Assembly: GCA_002477825.1 (NCBI GenBank)
Contig: DLKT01000003.1
Location: 1 to 64,000 of the forward strand
Source of the DNA: Caryophanales bacterium UBA7581
GTDB lineage: Bacteria > Bacillota_I > Bacilli_A > RFN20 > CAG-826
DNA length: 64,000 bases
Direction of reading: 5' to 3'
The first letter of the stretch is position 1. Each line of letters opens with the position of its first letter. Under the pieces are notes generated by a model. It saw nothing but the letters and a program-made list of their open reading frames with translations, did not search any database and was not told the DNA's origin. Below, in pieces: positions 34,043 to 42,709 of this stretch. Made by a program: the position numbers and the translations under genes.

Positions 34043-34801
34043 ATGATTATCGTGAAATCGCCTCGAGAAATCGAGCTGATGCGCGAAGCTGGTAGAATTA
34101 CGGGGAGTGTATTTGATGCACTCCAACCGTATCTCAAGCCGGGCGTTACTACTGAAGAATTAGATCGAGTTGCAGAAAAAACAATTCGCTCACAAAATGC
34201 CACTCCAGGCTTTAAAGGCTATGGCGGATTTCCTGCCACTTGCTGTATTTCTGTGAATGATACATTAGTTCATGGATTTCCTAGCAAATATCGCCTCAAA
34301 GAAGGAGACATTGTTTCTGTTGATGTAGGCGCTGTCTATAAGGGTTACAATGGTGATGCCGCTAGAACATTCGCAATTGGTAAAATTAGCGATAACGCTG
34401 CGAAATTAATTCGCGTAACCGAAGAATGTTTCTGGTTAGCTATCAAATTAGTCAAACCTGGTGTATATCTTTCTGATATTTCTCACCAAATCCAAGTTCA
34501 TGCCGAAGAGAATGGTTTCTCCATCCCTCGCGACTATACAGGACATGGTATTGGTATGGAACTTCATGAAGATCCAATTATTCCAAATTATGGTCTTCCT
34601 GGACATGGTGTGAAACTTCGTCCTGGCATGTGCTTAGCAATTGAGCCAATGCTTCACGAAGGATCAAGAGAAACTAGAACCATGGAAGATGGGTGGACAG
34701 TCAAAACGGTTGATGGTAAATTAGCCGGCCATTATGAAAATACGATTGTCGTTACCGAAGAGGGCTGTGAAGTCCTCACATTAAGTAAAAACATGAAATA
34801 G
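34043..34801 (+). CDS. map: Methionine aminopeptidase type I
   Basis: 252 residues; removes the first Met from nascent proteins. Metal ligands are seen in VDVGAVYKGYNGDAART (Asp pair), GHGIG (His), IEPML (Glu) and the final ENTIVVTEEG (Glu). Confidence 0.98.
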   Translation: MIIVKSPREIELMREAGRITGSVFDALQPYLKPGVTTEELDRVAEKTIRSQNATPGFKGYGGFPATCCISVNDTLVHGFPSKYRLKEGDIVSVDVGAVYKGYNGDAARTFAIGKISDNAAKLIRVTEECFWLAIKLVKPGVYLSDISHQIQVHAEENGFSIPRDYTGHGIGMELHEDPIIPNYGLPGHGVKLRPGMCLAIEPMLHEGSRETRTMEDGWTVKTVDGKLAGHYENTIVVTEEGCEVLTLSKNMK

Positions 34802-34813
34802 TGGAGGAAAAAA

Positions 34814-35032
34814 ATGGCAAAAGAAGATGTCATTGAAGTCGAGGCGGTAGTCGTTGAAACACTTCCAAACGCAATGTTTAGAGTGAAGCTTTCTAACGGC
34901 GTCGTAATTCTCGCTACCGTTTCTGGTAAAATCCGTATGAACTACATTCGCATTCTACCAGGTGATAGAGTTACGGTGGAAATATCGCCCTACGATTTAA
35001 CACGGGGCAGAATCACATTTAGATTTAAATAA
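34814..35032 (+). CDS. infA: Translation initiation factor IF-1
   Basis: 72 residues, one S1/OB fold; KEDVIEVEAVVVETLPNAMF and ending in TRGRITFRFK. Binds the 30S A site during initiation. Confidence 0.98.
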   Translation: MAKEDVIEVEAVVVETLPNAMFRVKLSNGVVILATVSGKIRMNYIRILPGDRVTVEISPYDLTRGRITFRFK

Positions 35033-35054
35033 AAAAAACGAGGAGGAAATTTTT

Positions 35055-35171
35055 ATGAAAGTCAGACCCTCAGTCAAACCTATCTGCGATAAATGCAAAG
35101 TGATTCGTCGTCATGGCCGCGTTATGGTCATTTGCTCGAATCCAAAACATAAGCAGAGACAAGGAAATTAG
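35055..35171 (+). CDS. rpmJ: 50S ribosomal protein L36
   Basis: A 38-residue zinc-ribbon protein reading MKVRPSVKPICDKCKVIRRH at the start and ending HKQRQGN. The ligands are Cys11, Cys14, Cys27 and His32. Preceded by GAGGAGG. Too small for routine ORF cut-offs but unmistakable between infA and rpsM. Confidence 0.97.
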   Translation: MKVRPSVKPICDKCKVIRRHGRVMVICSNPKHKQRQGN

Positions 35172-35185
35172 GAGGAATTTAGAAT

Positions 35186-35560
35186 ATGGCACGTATTGCT
35201 GGAGTAGATATTCCAAACGAGAAACGTGTTGTCATCTCCCTTACCTACATCTACGGTATTGGACCGACAACTGCAAAGAAAATTTTAAGCAAATTAAATA
35301 TTAACGAAGATATTCGTGTTAAGAACTTAACCGAAGAACAACTTACTGCTATCCGTAGTGAAGTCGCTCATATTAAGGTTGAAGGCGATCTCCGTCGTGA
35401 AGTCGCTTTAAACATTAAACGTCTTCAAGAAATCGGATGTTATCGCGGACTTCGTCATCGTAAAGGCCTTCCTGTTCGTGGACAACGCACAAGAACCAAC
35501 GCTCGTACACGTAAAGGACCTAAAAAGACCATTGCGAATAAGAAGAAAGCAACACAATAA
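35186..35560 (+). CDS. rpsM: 30S ribosomal protein S13
   Basis: 124 residues; ARIAGVDIPNEKRVVISLTY at the start, GIGPTTAKKIL (~25-35) and the basic C-terminal RGQRTRTNARTRKGPKKT (~93-110). Contacts S19 and P-site tRNA in the 30S head. Confidence 0.98.
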   Translation: MARIAGVDIPNEKRVVISLTYIYGIGPTTAKKILSKLNINEDIRVKNLTEEQLTAIRSEVAHIKVEGDLRREVALNIKRLQEIGCYRGLRHRKGLPVRGQRTRTNARTRKGPKKTIANKKKATQ

Positions 35561-35581
35561 AGAAAGTGAGGAAATAGAGAT

Positions 35582-35983
35582 ATGGCTAAAGCAACAAAGA
35601 AAGCTTCTACTACACGTAAGAAGAAAATTAAAAGAAGCTATACGAAAGGTATTGCTCACATTCACTCCACTTTCAACAACACCATTGTTACAATCACCGA
35701 TGAAGCTGGAAACGTCATTGCATGGTCTAGCGCTGGTGCATTAGGATTCAAGGGTGCTAAAAAATCCACACCTTTTGCCGCACAAATGGCTGCTGAAGCT
35801 TGCGCAAAAGTTGCATTGGATCAAGGAGTCAAAACAGTTGATGTTAACGTCAAAGGTCCAGGACCAGGTCGTGAATCGGCTGTCCGTAGCTTACAAGCTG
35901 CCGGTCTTAGCATTGTTATGATTACCGATACAACACCAATCCCACATAATGGTTGCCGTCCACCAAAGCGTCCACGTGGTTAA
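35582..35983 (+). CDS. rpsK: 30S ribosomal protein S11
   Basis: 133 residues; AHIHSTFNNTIVTITD (~25-40) and the C-terminal DTTPIPHNGCRPPKRPRG are diagnostic. Platform protein near the E site. Confidence 0.98.
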   Translation: MAKATKKASTTRKKKIKRSYTKGIAHIHSTFNNTIVTITDEAGNVIAWSSAGALGFKGAKKSTPFAAQMAAEACAKVALDQGVKTVDVNVKGPGPGRESAVRSLQAAGLSIVMITDTTPIPHNGCRPPKRPRG

Positions 35984-36028
35984 TTGTTGTCTCAATAACT
36001 AAGTTGATTGCAAAAGGAGGAAACCAAA

Positions 36029-36982
36029 ATGAGAAAATTTGAAAAACCTGATTTTAAAGTCGCAGAATATGATTTAAAGAACGATTCCGGTCGTTTCGTC
36101 ATTGAACCACTTGAGAGAGGATTTGGTATTACTTTAGGTAATGCTTTACGTAGAGTACTCTTATCTTCCTTACCAGGTGCTTCTGTTTATGCGGTAAAAA
36201 TCGAAGGTGCTCGTCATGAATTTAGTGCCTTAGATGGTATTGAAGAAGATGTTACTACCATCATCTTAAACTTAAAAGATCTTGTCTTAAAGATTAATAG
36301 TGAAGATGAAACAGTAGCAAAGAAAATTGTAGTTGACGCAAAAGGACCATGTACCGTTTTAGCGGGTGACTTAGAACTTCCAGAAGATGTCGAAGTCATT
36401 AACCCAGAATTAGAAATTGCACATGTCGCTGAAGGCGGAGAATTACAAATGACGATTTACGCACGTAATGGTCGTGGTTATGTAACTGCCGAAGGAAATA
36501 AGACCAGTACACAACATATTGGTACGATTCCAACTGATTCGAACTATTCTCCAATTACTAAAGTAAGCTATACGATTGAACCAACCCGTGTGGGTCATGA
36601 TTCCCGTTATGATCGCTTAATTTTAGAAATTGAAACCAACGGATCAATGCTTCCTCAAGACGCGCTTGCATTAGCAGCTAAAATCTTAGTTGAACACTTC
36701 TCCTTATTTGAAGAAGTTAGCGAAATCGCTAAGAACGTTGATGTAATTGCGGAAAAAGTTGAAGAAGAAAGCAATAAATATGAAGATATGACAATTGAAG
36801 AACTCGATTTATCAGTTCGTTCATACAACTGCTTAAAGAGAGCAGGTATCCAAACAGTCTTAGAATTAACACAAAGATCTGAAGAGGATATGATGAAAGT
36901 TAGAAATTTAGGAAAGAAATCTTTAAAAGAAGTCAAAGAAAAATTAATGGCATTCGGTCTTTCTTTCCGCGATTTCGAATAG
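36029..36982 (+). CDS. rpoA: RNA polymerase alpha subunit
   Basis: 317 residues: N-terminal dimerisation domain (GFGITLGNALRRVLLSSLPG, ~31-50), acidic linker and C-terminal DNA-binding domain (NCLKRAGIQTVLEL, ~265; NLGKKSLKEVKEKL, ~295). The reading frame is open seven codons upstream from a TTG, but AAAGGAGG fixes ATG 36029. Confidence 0.98.
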   Translation: MRKFEKPDFKVAEYDLKNDSGRFVIEPLERGFGITLGNALRRVLLSSLPGASVYAVKIEGARHEFSALDGIEEDVTTIILNLKDLVLKINSEDETVAKKIVVDAKGPCTVLAGDLELPEDVEVINPELEIAHVAEGGELQMTIYARNGRGYVTAEGNKTSTQHIGTIPTDSNYSPITKVSYTIEPTRVGHDSRYDRLILEIETNGSMLPQDALALAAKILVEHFSLFEEVSEIAKNVDVIAEKVEEESNKYEDMTIEELDLSVRSYNCLKRAGIQTVLELTQRSEEDMMKVRNLGKKSLKEVKEKLMAFGLSFRDFE

Positions 36983-36994
36983 GAGGAAAGAAAA

Positions 36995-37399
36995 ATGCCA
37001 GCACAAGGTCGTAAAAATGTTCATGGTAAAACCGGTGTCCGTTTTAAAGCCGCTTATACCTCAAGCAAATACAACAATATGCTTCGTAATGTCGTCAGTG
37101 AATTAATTCTTCACGAACGCGTTACAGTCACTTTAGGCATTGCTAAAGATGTCGTAAAGATGGCGGATCGTTTAGTTACTTATGCTAAGAAAGGTGATTT
37201 ACATCATCGTCGTTTAGCAGCAAGTGTTGTACGTGAAATTTCATTAGGTAAAGGTGACGATACCTTAGCTCTTGAAAAATTATTTACCGTTTTAGGTCCA
37301 CGTTATATGGATAGAAACGGTGGATATACCCGTATTTTAAAACTTGCCAATCGTCAAGGTGACAACGCTCCTATGGCGATTGTTGAATTTGTAAAATAA
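36995..37399 (+). CDS. rplQ: 50S ribosomal protein L17
   Basis: 134 residues; starts with NVHGKTGVRFKAAYTSSKYN-like sequence and LILHERVTVTLGIAKDV (~35-51), slightly variant in the usual R..R..MLRNM block (YNNMLRNVVSELI). Last gene of the operon before a terminator. Confidence 0.97.
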   Translation: MPAQGRKNVHGKTGVRFKAAYTSSKYNNMLRNVVSELILHERVTVTLGIAKDVVKMADRLVTYAKKGDLHHRRLAASVVREISLGKGDDTLALEKLFTVLGPRYMDRNGGYTRILKLANRQGDNAPMAIVEFVK

Positions 37400-37414
37400 T
37401 TCAATTTACTGCAA

Positions 37415-37446
37415 TAAAAAAGCCTCCCTTTGGGGAGGTTTTTTTG
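37415..37446 (+). terminator. Terminator of the ribosomal operon
   Basis: CCTCCC (37423-37428) with GGGAGG (37433-37438) around a TTTG loop, extended by A/T pairs, ending in seven T. Confidence 0.9.
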
Positions 37447-37455
37447 TGCGCTTTT

Positions 37456-38319
37456 TTATTTATTCGCTTTACCAATACAACCGAAGATTTCACATTTATG
37501 TTTAACGATTTCTTGAATTCCTTTTTTACCAGGACCAATAATTTTACGCATATCCATAAATAAATCTGGATGCTCCGCTAAAAGGTTACGGACAATTTGT
37601 TCCCAAGCAATTTGGTTTTCGGTATTGACGTTAATTTTAGATGTACCGCATGCAATGGCCTTTTTAATTTGGAAATCTGGGATACCTGAACCACCATGGA
37701 GTACAAGAGGAATACCAACGGCTTCGTTAATTTCTTCCATTTCTTTAAAACCAAGTTTAGGTTCTCCGTGATATGGGCCGTGTACAGAGCCTAGAGCAGG
37801 CGCTAGTGCGTCAATTCCGGTTTCCTTGACCATTTGAACGCATTCATCTTTATCCGCGTACATGCTCTCGGCAACGACGGTTTCTTCTTTACCACCAATT
37901 TTTCCTAATTCGGCTTCTACCGTAACATTAAATGGTCTTGCATAGTCTACAACTTTTTTTGTTAAAGCAACATTTTCTTCAAAAGGAAGTTTTGATCCAT
38001 CAATCATGACAGAAGAGAATCCTGCGTCGATGGCGGCTTTACAGACTTCAAAGGATGCGCCGTGATCAAGATGAATAGCAACAGGAATATCAATGTTTTG
38101 ATCGGACATGTAGGCTTTAATCATTTCAACAACGACATGCCAACCTCCCATATATTTGGTTGCGCCTTCAGATACACCGAGAATGACTGGAGTTCTGAGT
38201 GCTTTACATTCATCTAGAATTGCTTGCATCCATTCTAGATTGTTGATGTTGAATTGCCCAACGGCGTAATGGCCTTCATGGGCATCTTTTAGCATTTGCT
38301 TCATGTTTACAATAGGCAT
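37456..38319 (-). CDS. fba: Fructose-bisphosphate aldolase, class II
   Basis: A 287-residue zinc aldolase of glycolysis that splits fructose-1,6-bisphosphate. Zinc and catalytic motifs: HLDHGASF (~83-90), VEAELGKIGGKE (~133-144), GSVHGPYHGEPKL (~178-190), LHGGSGIPD (~208-216) and the C-terminal phosphate loop. Close to Bacillus FbaA in length. It is transcribed convergently to the ribosomal operon and divergently from the ABC transporter at 38429. I saw no clear minus-strand promoter in the shared 109-bp gap. Confidence 0.95.
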   Translation of the reverse strand: MPIVNMKQMLKDAHEGHYAVGQFNINNLEWMQAILDECKALRTPVILGVSEGATKYMGGWHVVVEMIKAYMSDQNIDIPVAIHLDHGASFEVCKAAIDAGFSSVMIDGSKLPFEENVALTKKVVDYARPFNVTVEAELGKIGGKEETVVAESMYADKDECVQMVKETGIDALAPALGSVHGPYHGEPKLGFKEMEEINEAVGIPLVLHGGSGIPDFQIKKAIACGTSKINVNTENQIAWEQIVRNLLAEHPDLFMDMRKIIGPGKKGIQEIVKHKCEIFGCIGKANK

Positions 38320-38371
38320 AAATAATCACTCCTTTTCCTATTAAAAACGTAATTTTCTGGTTATAAAATCG

Positions 38372-38400
38372 TTGACTTGTAACCGCTTTCATTATATACT
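38372..38400 (+). promoter_or_regulatory. Promoter with cre box for the Fbp/Afu-type transporter
   Basis: TTGACT (38372-38377) and TATACT (38395-38400) are 17 bp apart, and TGTAACCGCTTTCA (38378-38391) fills the spacer, a full match to TGNAANCGNTNNCA. CcpA-type catabolite repression is likely. Confidence 0.85.
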
Positions 38401-38428
38401 ATATACAAGAGATTTGGGAGGAAAAATT

Positions 38429-39649
38429 ATGAAAAAGAAAATCTTATCTCTATTTTTAATTGCGTTCTCCGCATTTACCGTTGCATCGTGCGGAAAACAA
38501 GATAATTCTGCTGCGGTAAAAGCCGCTATTGAAGATGCACAAACATTGTCTTCTGCTGAAATTTTAGAAAAAGCTAAAGCAGAAGTCGGAGACAACGAAG
38601 TTCAAGTTTTTGGTAACTCAAGTGCTTTAGAGAAAGCGTTGGTTAACTTCACTAATGCTACGGGTATCAAAATTGCGAACAACAAATTAAATGATGGTCC
38701 TTTGTATGAAAAACTAGAAAACACCATCGGAAAAAAACAATATTCTGCGGATATGGTTTTAATCCAAGATGGTAATAGCTTACAAACCAAAATGTTAAAC
38801 ACAGGCTATCTTGTTGATTACACACCAAAAGACTACAAAGATGTATTAGCTGCGGATGACTTACATCCAACCGCTGCTGTCTACTTAAACAAAGTATTTA
38901 TGTATAATAATACTGGAGTGGAAGGCGAAGAAACCAAAGCTGGTGTCTTAAAGAACTATTTGACCAATGTCTGGCAATTAGCAGGTTCTTCTACCGATAA
39001 AGGTCATATTAGCAATGTTTCCTTTAAACTTGCTACCCAAGAAAATATTAATATGAACTTCTTAGCTATGTTAACCAGTGATGAATGGGTAGGAAAATTA
39101 AAAGCTGCTTATAAAGATTTCTACGGAAAAGATTACGAAGAAGAAACCCAATACAAAAATATTGGTTATAAGTGGATTGCTGAATTCTTAAAGAACTCAA
39201 AAGCCCATGAAAAAGATGGAACCGCCTGCAAAGATACAGCCAAAGGAACAAGCGGAACGATTGCTTATTGTAACTTCAATAAATTAAAAGATTTAAAAGA
39301 AGAAGGCGTTGGAAAACAAGATAAAAACAACATTACAACCGCAGCCTTAGAAGGCGATGGCGTTAAAGGATTTGGTGGTTTCGTTTATAAAATGTACGCT
39401 ATGGTTGCTAAAAATGCAAAATATCCATATGCTGCTTGTGCATTAGTAAATTACATTTTATCCGTCGAAGGATTCCAAGGTGCTTGGGGTACTAACTTAG
39501 GTTATTATTCTACTAACCCAAATGCTGCAATTGCAGATGGCGATAAAGCATTATCCTGGTGGAAACAAAACTGTGTTATCGAAAATCCTTCTTATGTTGC
39601 AAGCGTCTATTCAGATGTTTATGATTACGTTTCTCAATTTGAAGCTTAA
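38429..39649 (+). CDS. ABC transporter substrate-binding lipoprotein
   Basis: 406 residues. A lipoprotein signal ends at TVASC (Cys21), so it is tethered outside the cell. The rest is a family 1-like binding fold: VQVFGNSSALEKALVNF (~54-70), ADMVLIQDGNSLQTKML (~106-122), and GFGGFVYKMYAMVAKNAKYPYAACALVNYIL near the C-terminus. The operon form (binding protein, fused permease, ATPase) is that of Fbp/Afu importers for iron, polyamines, phosphonates or sugar phosphates; the ligand cannot be read from sequence. The open frame extends 19 codons upstream through the promoter; ATG 38429 after GGGAGG is right. Confidence 0.88.
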   Translation: MKKKILSLFLIAFSAFTVASCGKQDNSAAVKAAIEDAQTLSSAEILEKAKAEVGDNEVQVFGNSSALEKALVNFTNATGIKIANNKLNDGPLYEKLENTIGKKQYSADMVLIQDGNSLQTKMLNTGYLVDYTPKDYKDVLAADDLHPTAAVYLNKVFMYNNTGVEGEETKAGVLKNYLTNVWQLAGSSTDKGHISNVSFKLATQENINMNFLAMLTSDEWVGKLKAAYKDFYGKDYEEETQYKNIGYKWIAEFLKNSKAHEKDGTACKDTAKGTSGTIAYCNFNKLKDLKEEGVGKQDKNNITTAALEGDGVKGFGGFVYKMYAMVAKNAKYPYAACALVNYILSVEGFQGAWGTNLGYYSTNPNAAIADGDKALSWWKQNCVIENPSYVASVYSDVYDYVSQFEA

Positions 39650-39672
39650 TCAATTGTAATTTAAAAAGATCC

Positions 39673-39704
39673 AATGGTGCACAAATTAATCTTTGTGCAC
39701 CATT
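39673..39704 (+). repeat. Perfect 13-bp intercistronic stem-loop
   Basis: AATGGTGCACAAA pairs fully with TTTGTGCACCATT around TTAATC. There is no T-run, so it more likely stabilises the upstream binding-protein mRNA or limits read-through than terminates fully. Confidence 0.85.
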
Positions 39705-39724
39705 ATTGTTTATAGGAGAAAAAA

Positions 39725-41551
39725 ATGGAAACTACAGCGCAAAGAGTAGATGGTAAAGGACACAAGATTTTAAATCGGATGAGAGCGTTCTTTAGTAAGC
39801 CATCGAATATTATTTTGGTAATTTTCGCTGTATTATTAACCATTACCGTAATTATTCCGTTGATCTTCTTGTTATTGAATACATTCCAAGTTCATATTGG
39901 TGAAAGTGGGCTAGGGAAGCCAGGAACTTATACATTTAATCACTGGAAAACCATTCTAACAAGTTCAACGTATAATTACGCATTCAATAACTTCTGGAAA
40001 CCCTTAGGAAACTCCATTTTAATGTCTTTAGTAGCATGTTTCATTGCCGTTTTCTTTGGTGGGAGTATTGCGTGGTTAATAACGCGTTCAAATTTACCTT
40101 GTAAAAAATTTATTTCACTTGTATTTGTTTTCCCATATATTATGCCATCATGGTCGATTGCTATGTTCTGGGAGAACTTATTTAAAAACACTTCAATTCC
40201 AAATACAACACAAGGAATTTTCCAAGGCTTTTTCGGTATTTGTATGCCAGAAAAATTTGTTTATGGATTTTGGCCTTGTGCAATATGTTTAGGAATTCAC
40301 TACGCACCATTTGCTTATATTCTCATTGGTGGAATTTTAAGAAATATGGATGCAAACTTAGAAGAAGCCGCGACGATTTTAAAAGCTTCAAGATTGAAGA
40401 TTTTAATGAAGATTACTTTACCGATTGTTATGCCAGCCTTATTATCAACGGTTTTATTGGTATTTGCTTCTTCGGTAAGTAGTTATACTGTTCCGATGTT
40501 TTTAGGGCCGAAAGCTAGTTTCTATACGATATCGCTGAAGATGAAGAGCTTATTGCAAACTTCACAAAAAGTCGGGCAAGGTTATGTTGAAGCGGTAATA
40601 TTATTATTAATGTCTACGGGCATTTTATTAATCAACCAATTTATGACGGGAAAAAGAAAATCCTTTACCACAGTAACGGGAAAATCTTCACAAGTATCTT
40701 TAGTGAAATTAGGCAAAGTAGCGAAACCTGTTATTACAACTTTGGTTATGATTTTCGTTATCTTCTTTGCAGTAACACCTCTTTTCACGTTTGCGTTAGA
40801 AAGTGTTACTAGAGAAAGTGGAAACTTAAAAACATTAACACTTCATTATTGGACCTCAAAAACTGACACTACTGACTTAATTTCAGGCAGTGTAGGTATC
40901 TTAAGAAACAAAACAATCTGGAAAGCTTTTGGTAACTCACTATTGTTATCTTTAGTAAGTGCCTTCTTCGCGGGAACCTTTGGTATCTTAATTGGTTATT
41001 CTGTAGCGAGAAATCGGGGAAGTAAACTAGCAAACTACGTTTCAAACTTAGCGTTCTTCCCATATTTGATTCCGGCCATGAGTTTCTCAGCCGTATATCT
41101 TGCTATTTCTTGTACAGAAGCGTTCTCGTTCTTATATGAATCAATGGCCCTGATGATGATTGTTGGTTCTATTAAATTCTTGCCATTTGCTTCTCGAAGC
41201 GGAACAAGCGCAATGATGCAGGTAAGTGGTGAAATTGAAGAGGCCGCCATTATTGTTGGCGTTCCATGGTGGAAGAGAATGTTAAAGGTTTTATTCCCAA
41301 TTCAAAAGTCGAGCTTTATTTCCGGATATTTATTACCATTTATCTCATGTATGAGAGAATTATCCTTATTCGTTTTAATTTCAGGTGCAGGTAGCATTTT
41401 AACAGCAGTATTACAAGATTATGAATCATATGACGCTATCCAAATGAGCAATGGAATTAACTTGATTATTATCGTAACTGTTATTGTTATCAATCTGGTT
41501 ATTAACAAATTGACAGGTGCTTCTATTGATAAAGGTGTAGGAGGAAACTAA
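39725..41551 (+). CDS. ABC transporter fused double permease, FbpB/AfuB type
   Basis: 608 residues with two complete permease halves. Each has about six helices and an EAA loop for the ATPase: EEAATILKASRLKILMKITLP (~217) and EEAAIIVGVPWWKRMLKVLFP (~508). A basic linker (MTGKRKSF) near 300-325 joins them. Single-chain double permeases are typical of Fe(III), thiamine, phosphonate and AfuB hexose-phosphate importers. Stop and next start are one base apart. Confidence 0.9.
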   Translation: METTAQRVDGKGHKILNRMRAFFSKPSNIILVIFAVLLTITVIIPLIFLLLNTFQVHIGESGLGKPGTYTFNHWKTILTSSTYNYAFNNFWKPLGNSILMSLVACFIAVFFGGSIAWLITRSNLPCKKFISLVFVFPYIMPSWSIAMFWENLFKNTSIPNTTQGIFQGFFGICMPEKFVYGFWPCAICLGIHYAPFAYILIGGILRNMDANLEEAATILKASRLKILMKITLPIVMPALLSTVLLVFASSVSSYTVPMFLGPKASFYTISLKMKSLLQTSQKVGQGYVEAVILLLMSTGILLINQFMTGKRKSFTTVTGKSSQVSLVKLGKVAKPVITTLVMIFVIFFAVTPLFTFALESVTRESGNLKTLTLHYWTSKTDTTDLISGSVGILRNKTIWKAFGNSLLLSLVSAFFAGTFGILIGYSVARNRGSKLANYVSNLAFFPYLIPAMSFSAVYLAISCTEAFSFLYESMALMMIVGSIKFLPFASRSGTSAMMQVSGEIEEAAIIVGVPWWKRMLKVLFPIQKSSFISGYLLPFISCMRELSLFVLISGAGSILTAVLQDYESYDAIQMSNGINLIIIVTVIVINLVINKLTGASIDKGVGGN

Positions 41552-41552
41552 A

Positions 41553-42671
41553 ATGCCAGAGATTATTTTAAAAAATATTACTAAAAGATGGGGAAACTTC
41601 GTTGGTGTTGATAACTTAAACTTAGTCATTCCTGATCGTTCATTTATTACTTTACTTGGCCCATCTGGATGTGGAAAAACAACCACACTTCGTATGATTG
41701 CGGGTCTAGAAACCCCAACAGAAGGTCAAATTATTATTGATGGTGTGACGGTGTTTGATTCGGAAAAAGGAATCAACGTATCACCAGCAAAAAGAGATGT
41801 TGGCTTTTTATTCCAAAACTATGCTTTATGGCCACATATGACGGTTTATCAAAACATTGCTTTTGGTCTAGAAAACTTGAAATGGAAAAAAGAAGATATT
41901 AAAGCACGTGTTCATGAATTACTTGTTATGTTAAAAATTGAACAATTTGAAAAAAGATATCCTTCCGAACTTTCCGGTGGTCAACAACAACGTGTCGCTA
42001 TTGCGCGTACTTTAGCGCCTCGTCCAAAGGTTTTATTTATGGATGAACCATTAAGTAACCTTGATGCGAAATTACGTTTAGAAATGCGTACAGAACTTAA
42101 AAGATTGCATCTTGAGACCAATTCAACATTTGTCTATGTTACGCACGATCAATTAGAAGCTATGACTTTAGCAACGAACGTATGCTTAATGAAAGAAGGT
42201 TTATTACAACAATACGAACCTCCTTTAAAAGTATATAGTGAACCGAACAATTTATTTGTCGCGGACTTCGTTGGTAACCCAACGATGAACTTCGTTACTT
42301 GCAAAGCCAAACAAATTTCTGAAAGTGAACTAGAAATTGATTTCCATGGCACACCATTACGCTTTATGTGTAATGAAGCGATGAAACTAGAGAATGAAGA
42401 TGTGGTTTTAGGTATCCGTCCAGAACACATTGTGTTAAGTAAGACAGGACTTAAAGCAAAGGTTTATTCCACCCTTCCTTCTGGTATGGAAACCACGGTT
42501 AAAATTTCTTTTAACGACGATATTTTAACTTCTGTTGTTTTTGGAATCATTGACTATGCGGTAGATACTGAAGTGCATCTCCAATTTACCAGTAACCATA
42601 TTGTATTGTTTGATAAAGAATCAACCAATCGTATCGCTATTGGTGAATTAAAAATGCCTAGTAAAAAATAA
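41553..42671 (+). CDS. ABC transporter ATPase, FbpC/AfuC type
   Basis: 372 residues. Walker A GPSGCGKTT (36-44), Q-loop FLFQNYALWPHMT (~84-96), signature LSGGQQQRVA (~137-146), Walker B VLFMDEPLSNLDA (~157-169), H-loop THDQLEAMT and a C-terminal TOBE domain (VVLGIRPEHIV, ~284). It powers the fused permease. The operon ends at a strong bidirectional terminator. Confidence 0.93.
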   Translation: MPEIILKNITKRWGNFVGVDNLNLVIPDRSFITLLGPSGCGKTTTLRMIAGLETPTEGQIIIDGVTVFDSEKGINVSPAKRDVGFLFQNYALWPHMTVYQNIAFGLENLKWKKEDIKARVHELLVMLKIEQFEKRYPSELSGGQQQRVAIARTLAPRPKVLFMDEPLSNLDAKLRLEMRTELKRLHLETNSTFVYVTHDQLEAMTLATNVCLMKEGLLQQYEPPLKVYSEPNNLFVADFVGNPTMNFVTCKAKQISESELEIDFHGTPLRFMCNEAMKLENEDVVLGIRPEHIVLSKTGLKAKVYSTLPSGMETTVKISFNDDILTSVVFGIIDYAVDTEVHLQFTSNHIVLFDKESTNRIAIGELKMPSKK

Positions 42672-42680
42672 GACAAAATA

Positions 42681-42709
42681 AAACGGCAATTTTATTTGCC
42701 GTTTTTCTT
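42681..42709. terminator. Bidirectional terminator
   Basis: AAACGGCAA (42681-42689) with TTGCCGTTT (42696-42704), then T-rich; it also lies in the last codons of the convergent RDD gene. Confidence 0.85.

Noticed and set aside
37456..38371. A cre-controlled minus-strand promoter for fba in the shared gap
   Set aside because: The palindromic cre box is readable from both sides, but no matching -35/-10 pair with good spacing is visible on the minus strand.
38372..38428. 19-codon extension of the binding lipoprotein
   Set aside because: It would be read from inside the promoter and would spoil the lipoprotein signal; GGGAGG marks ATG 38429.
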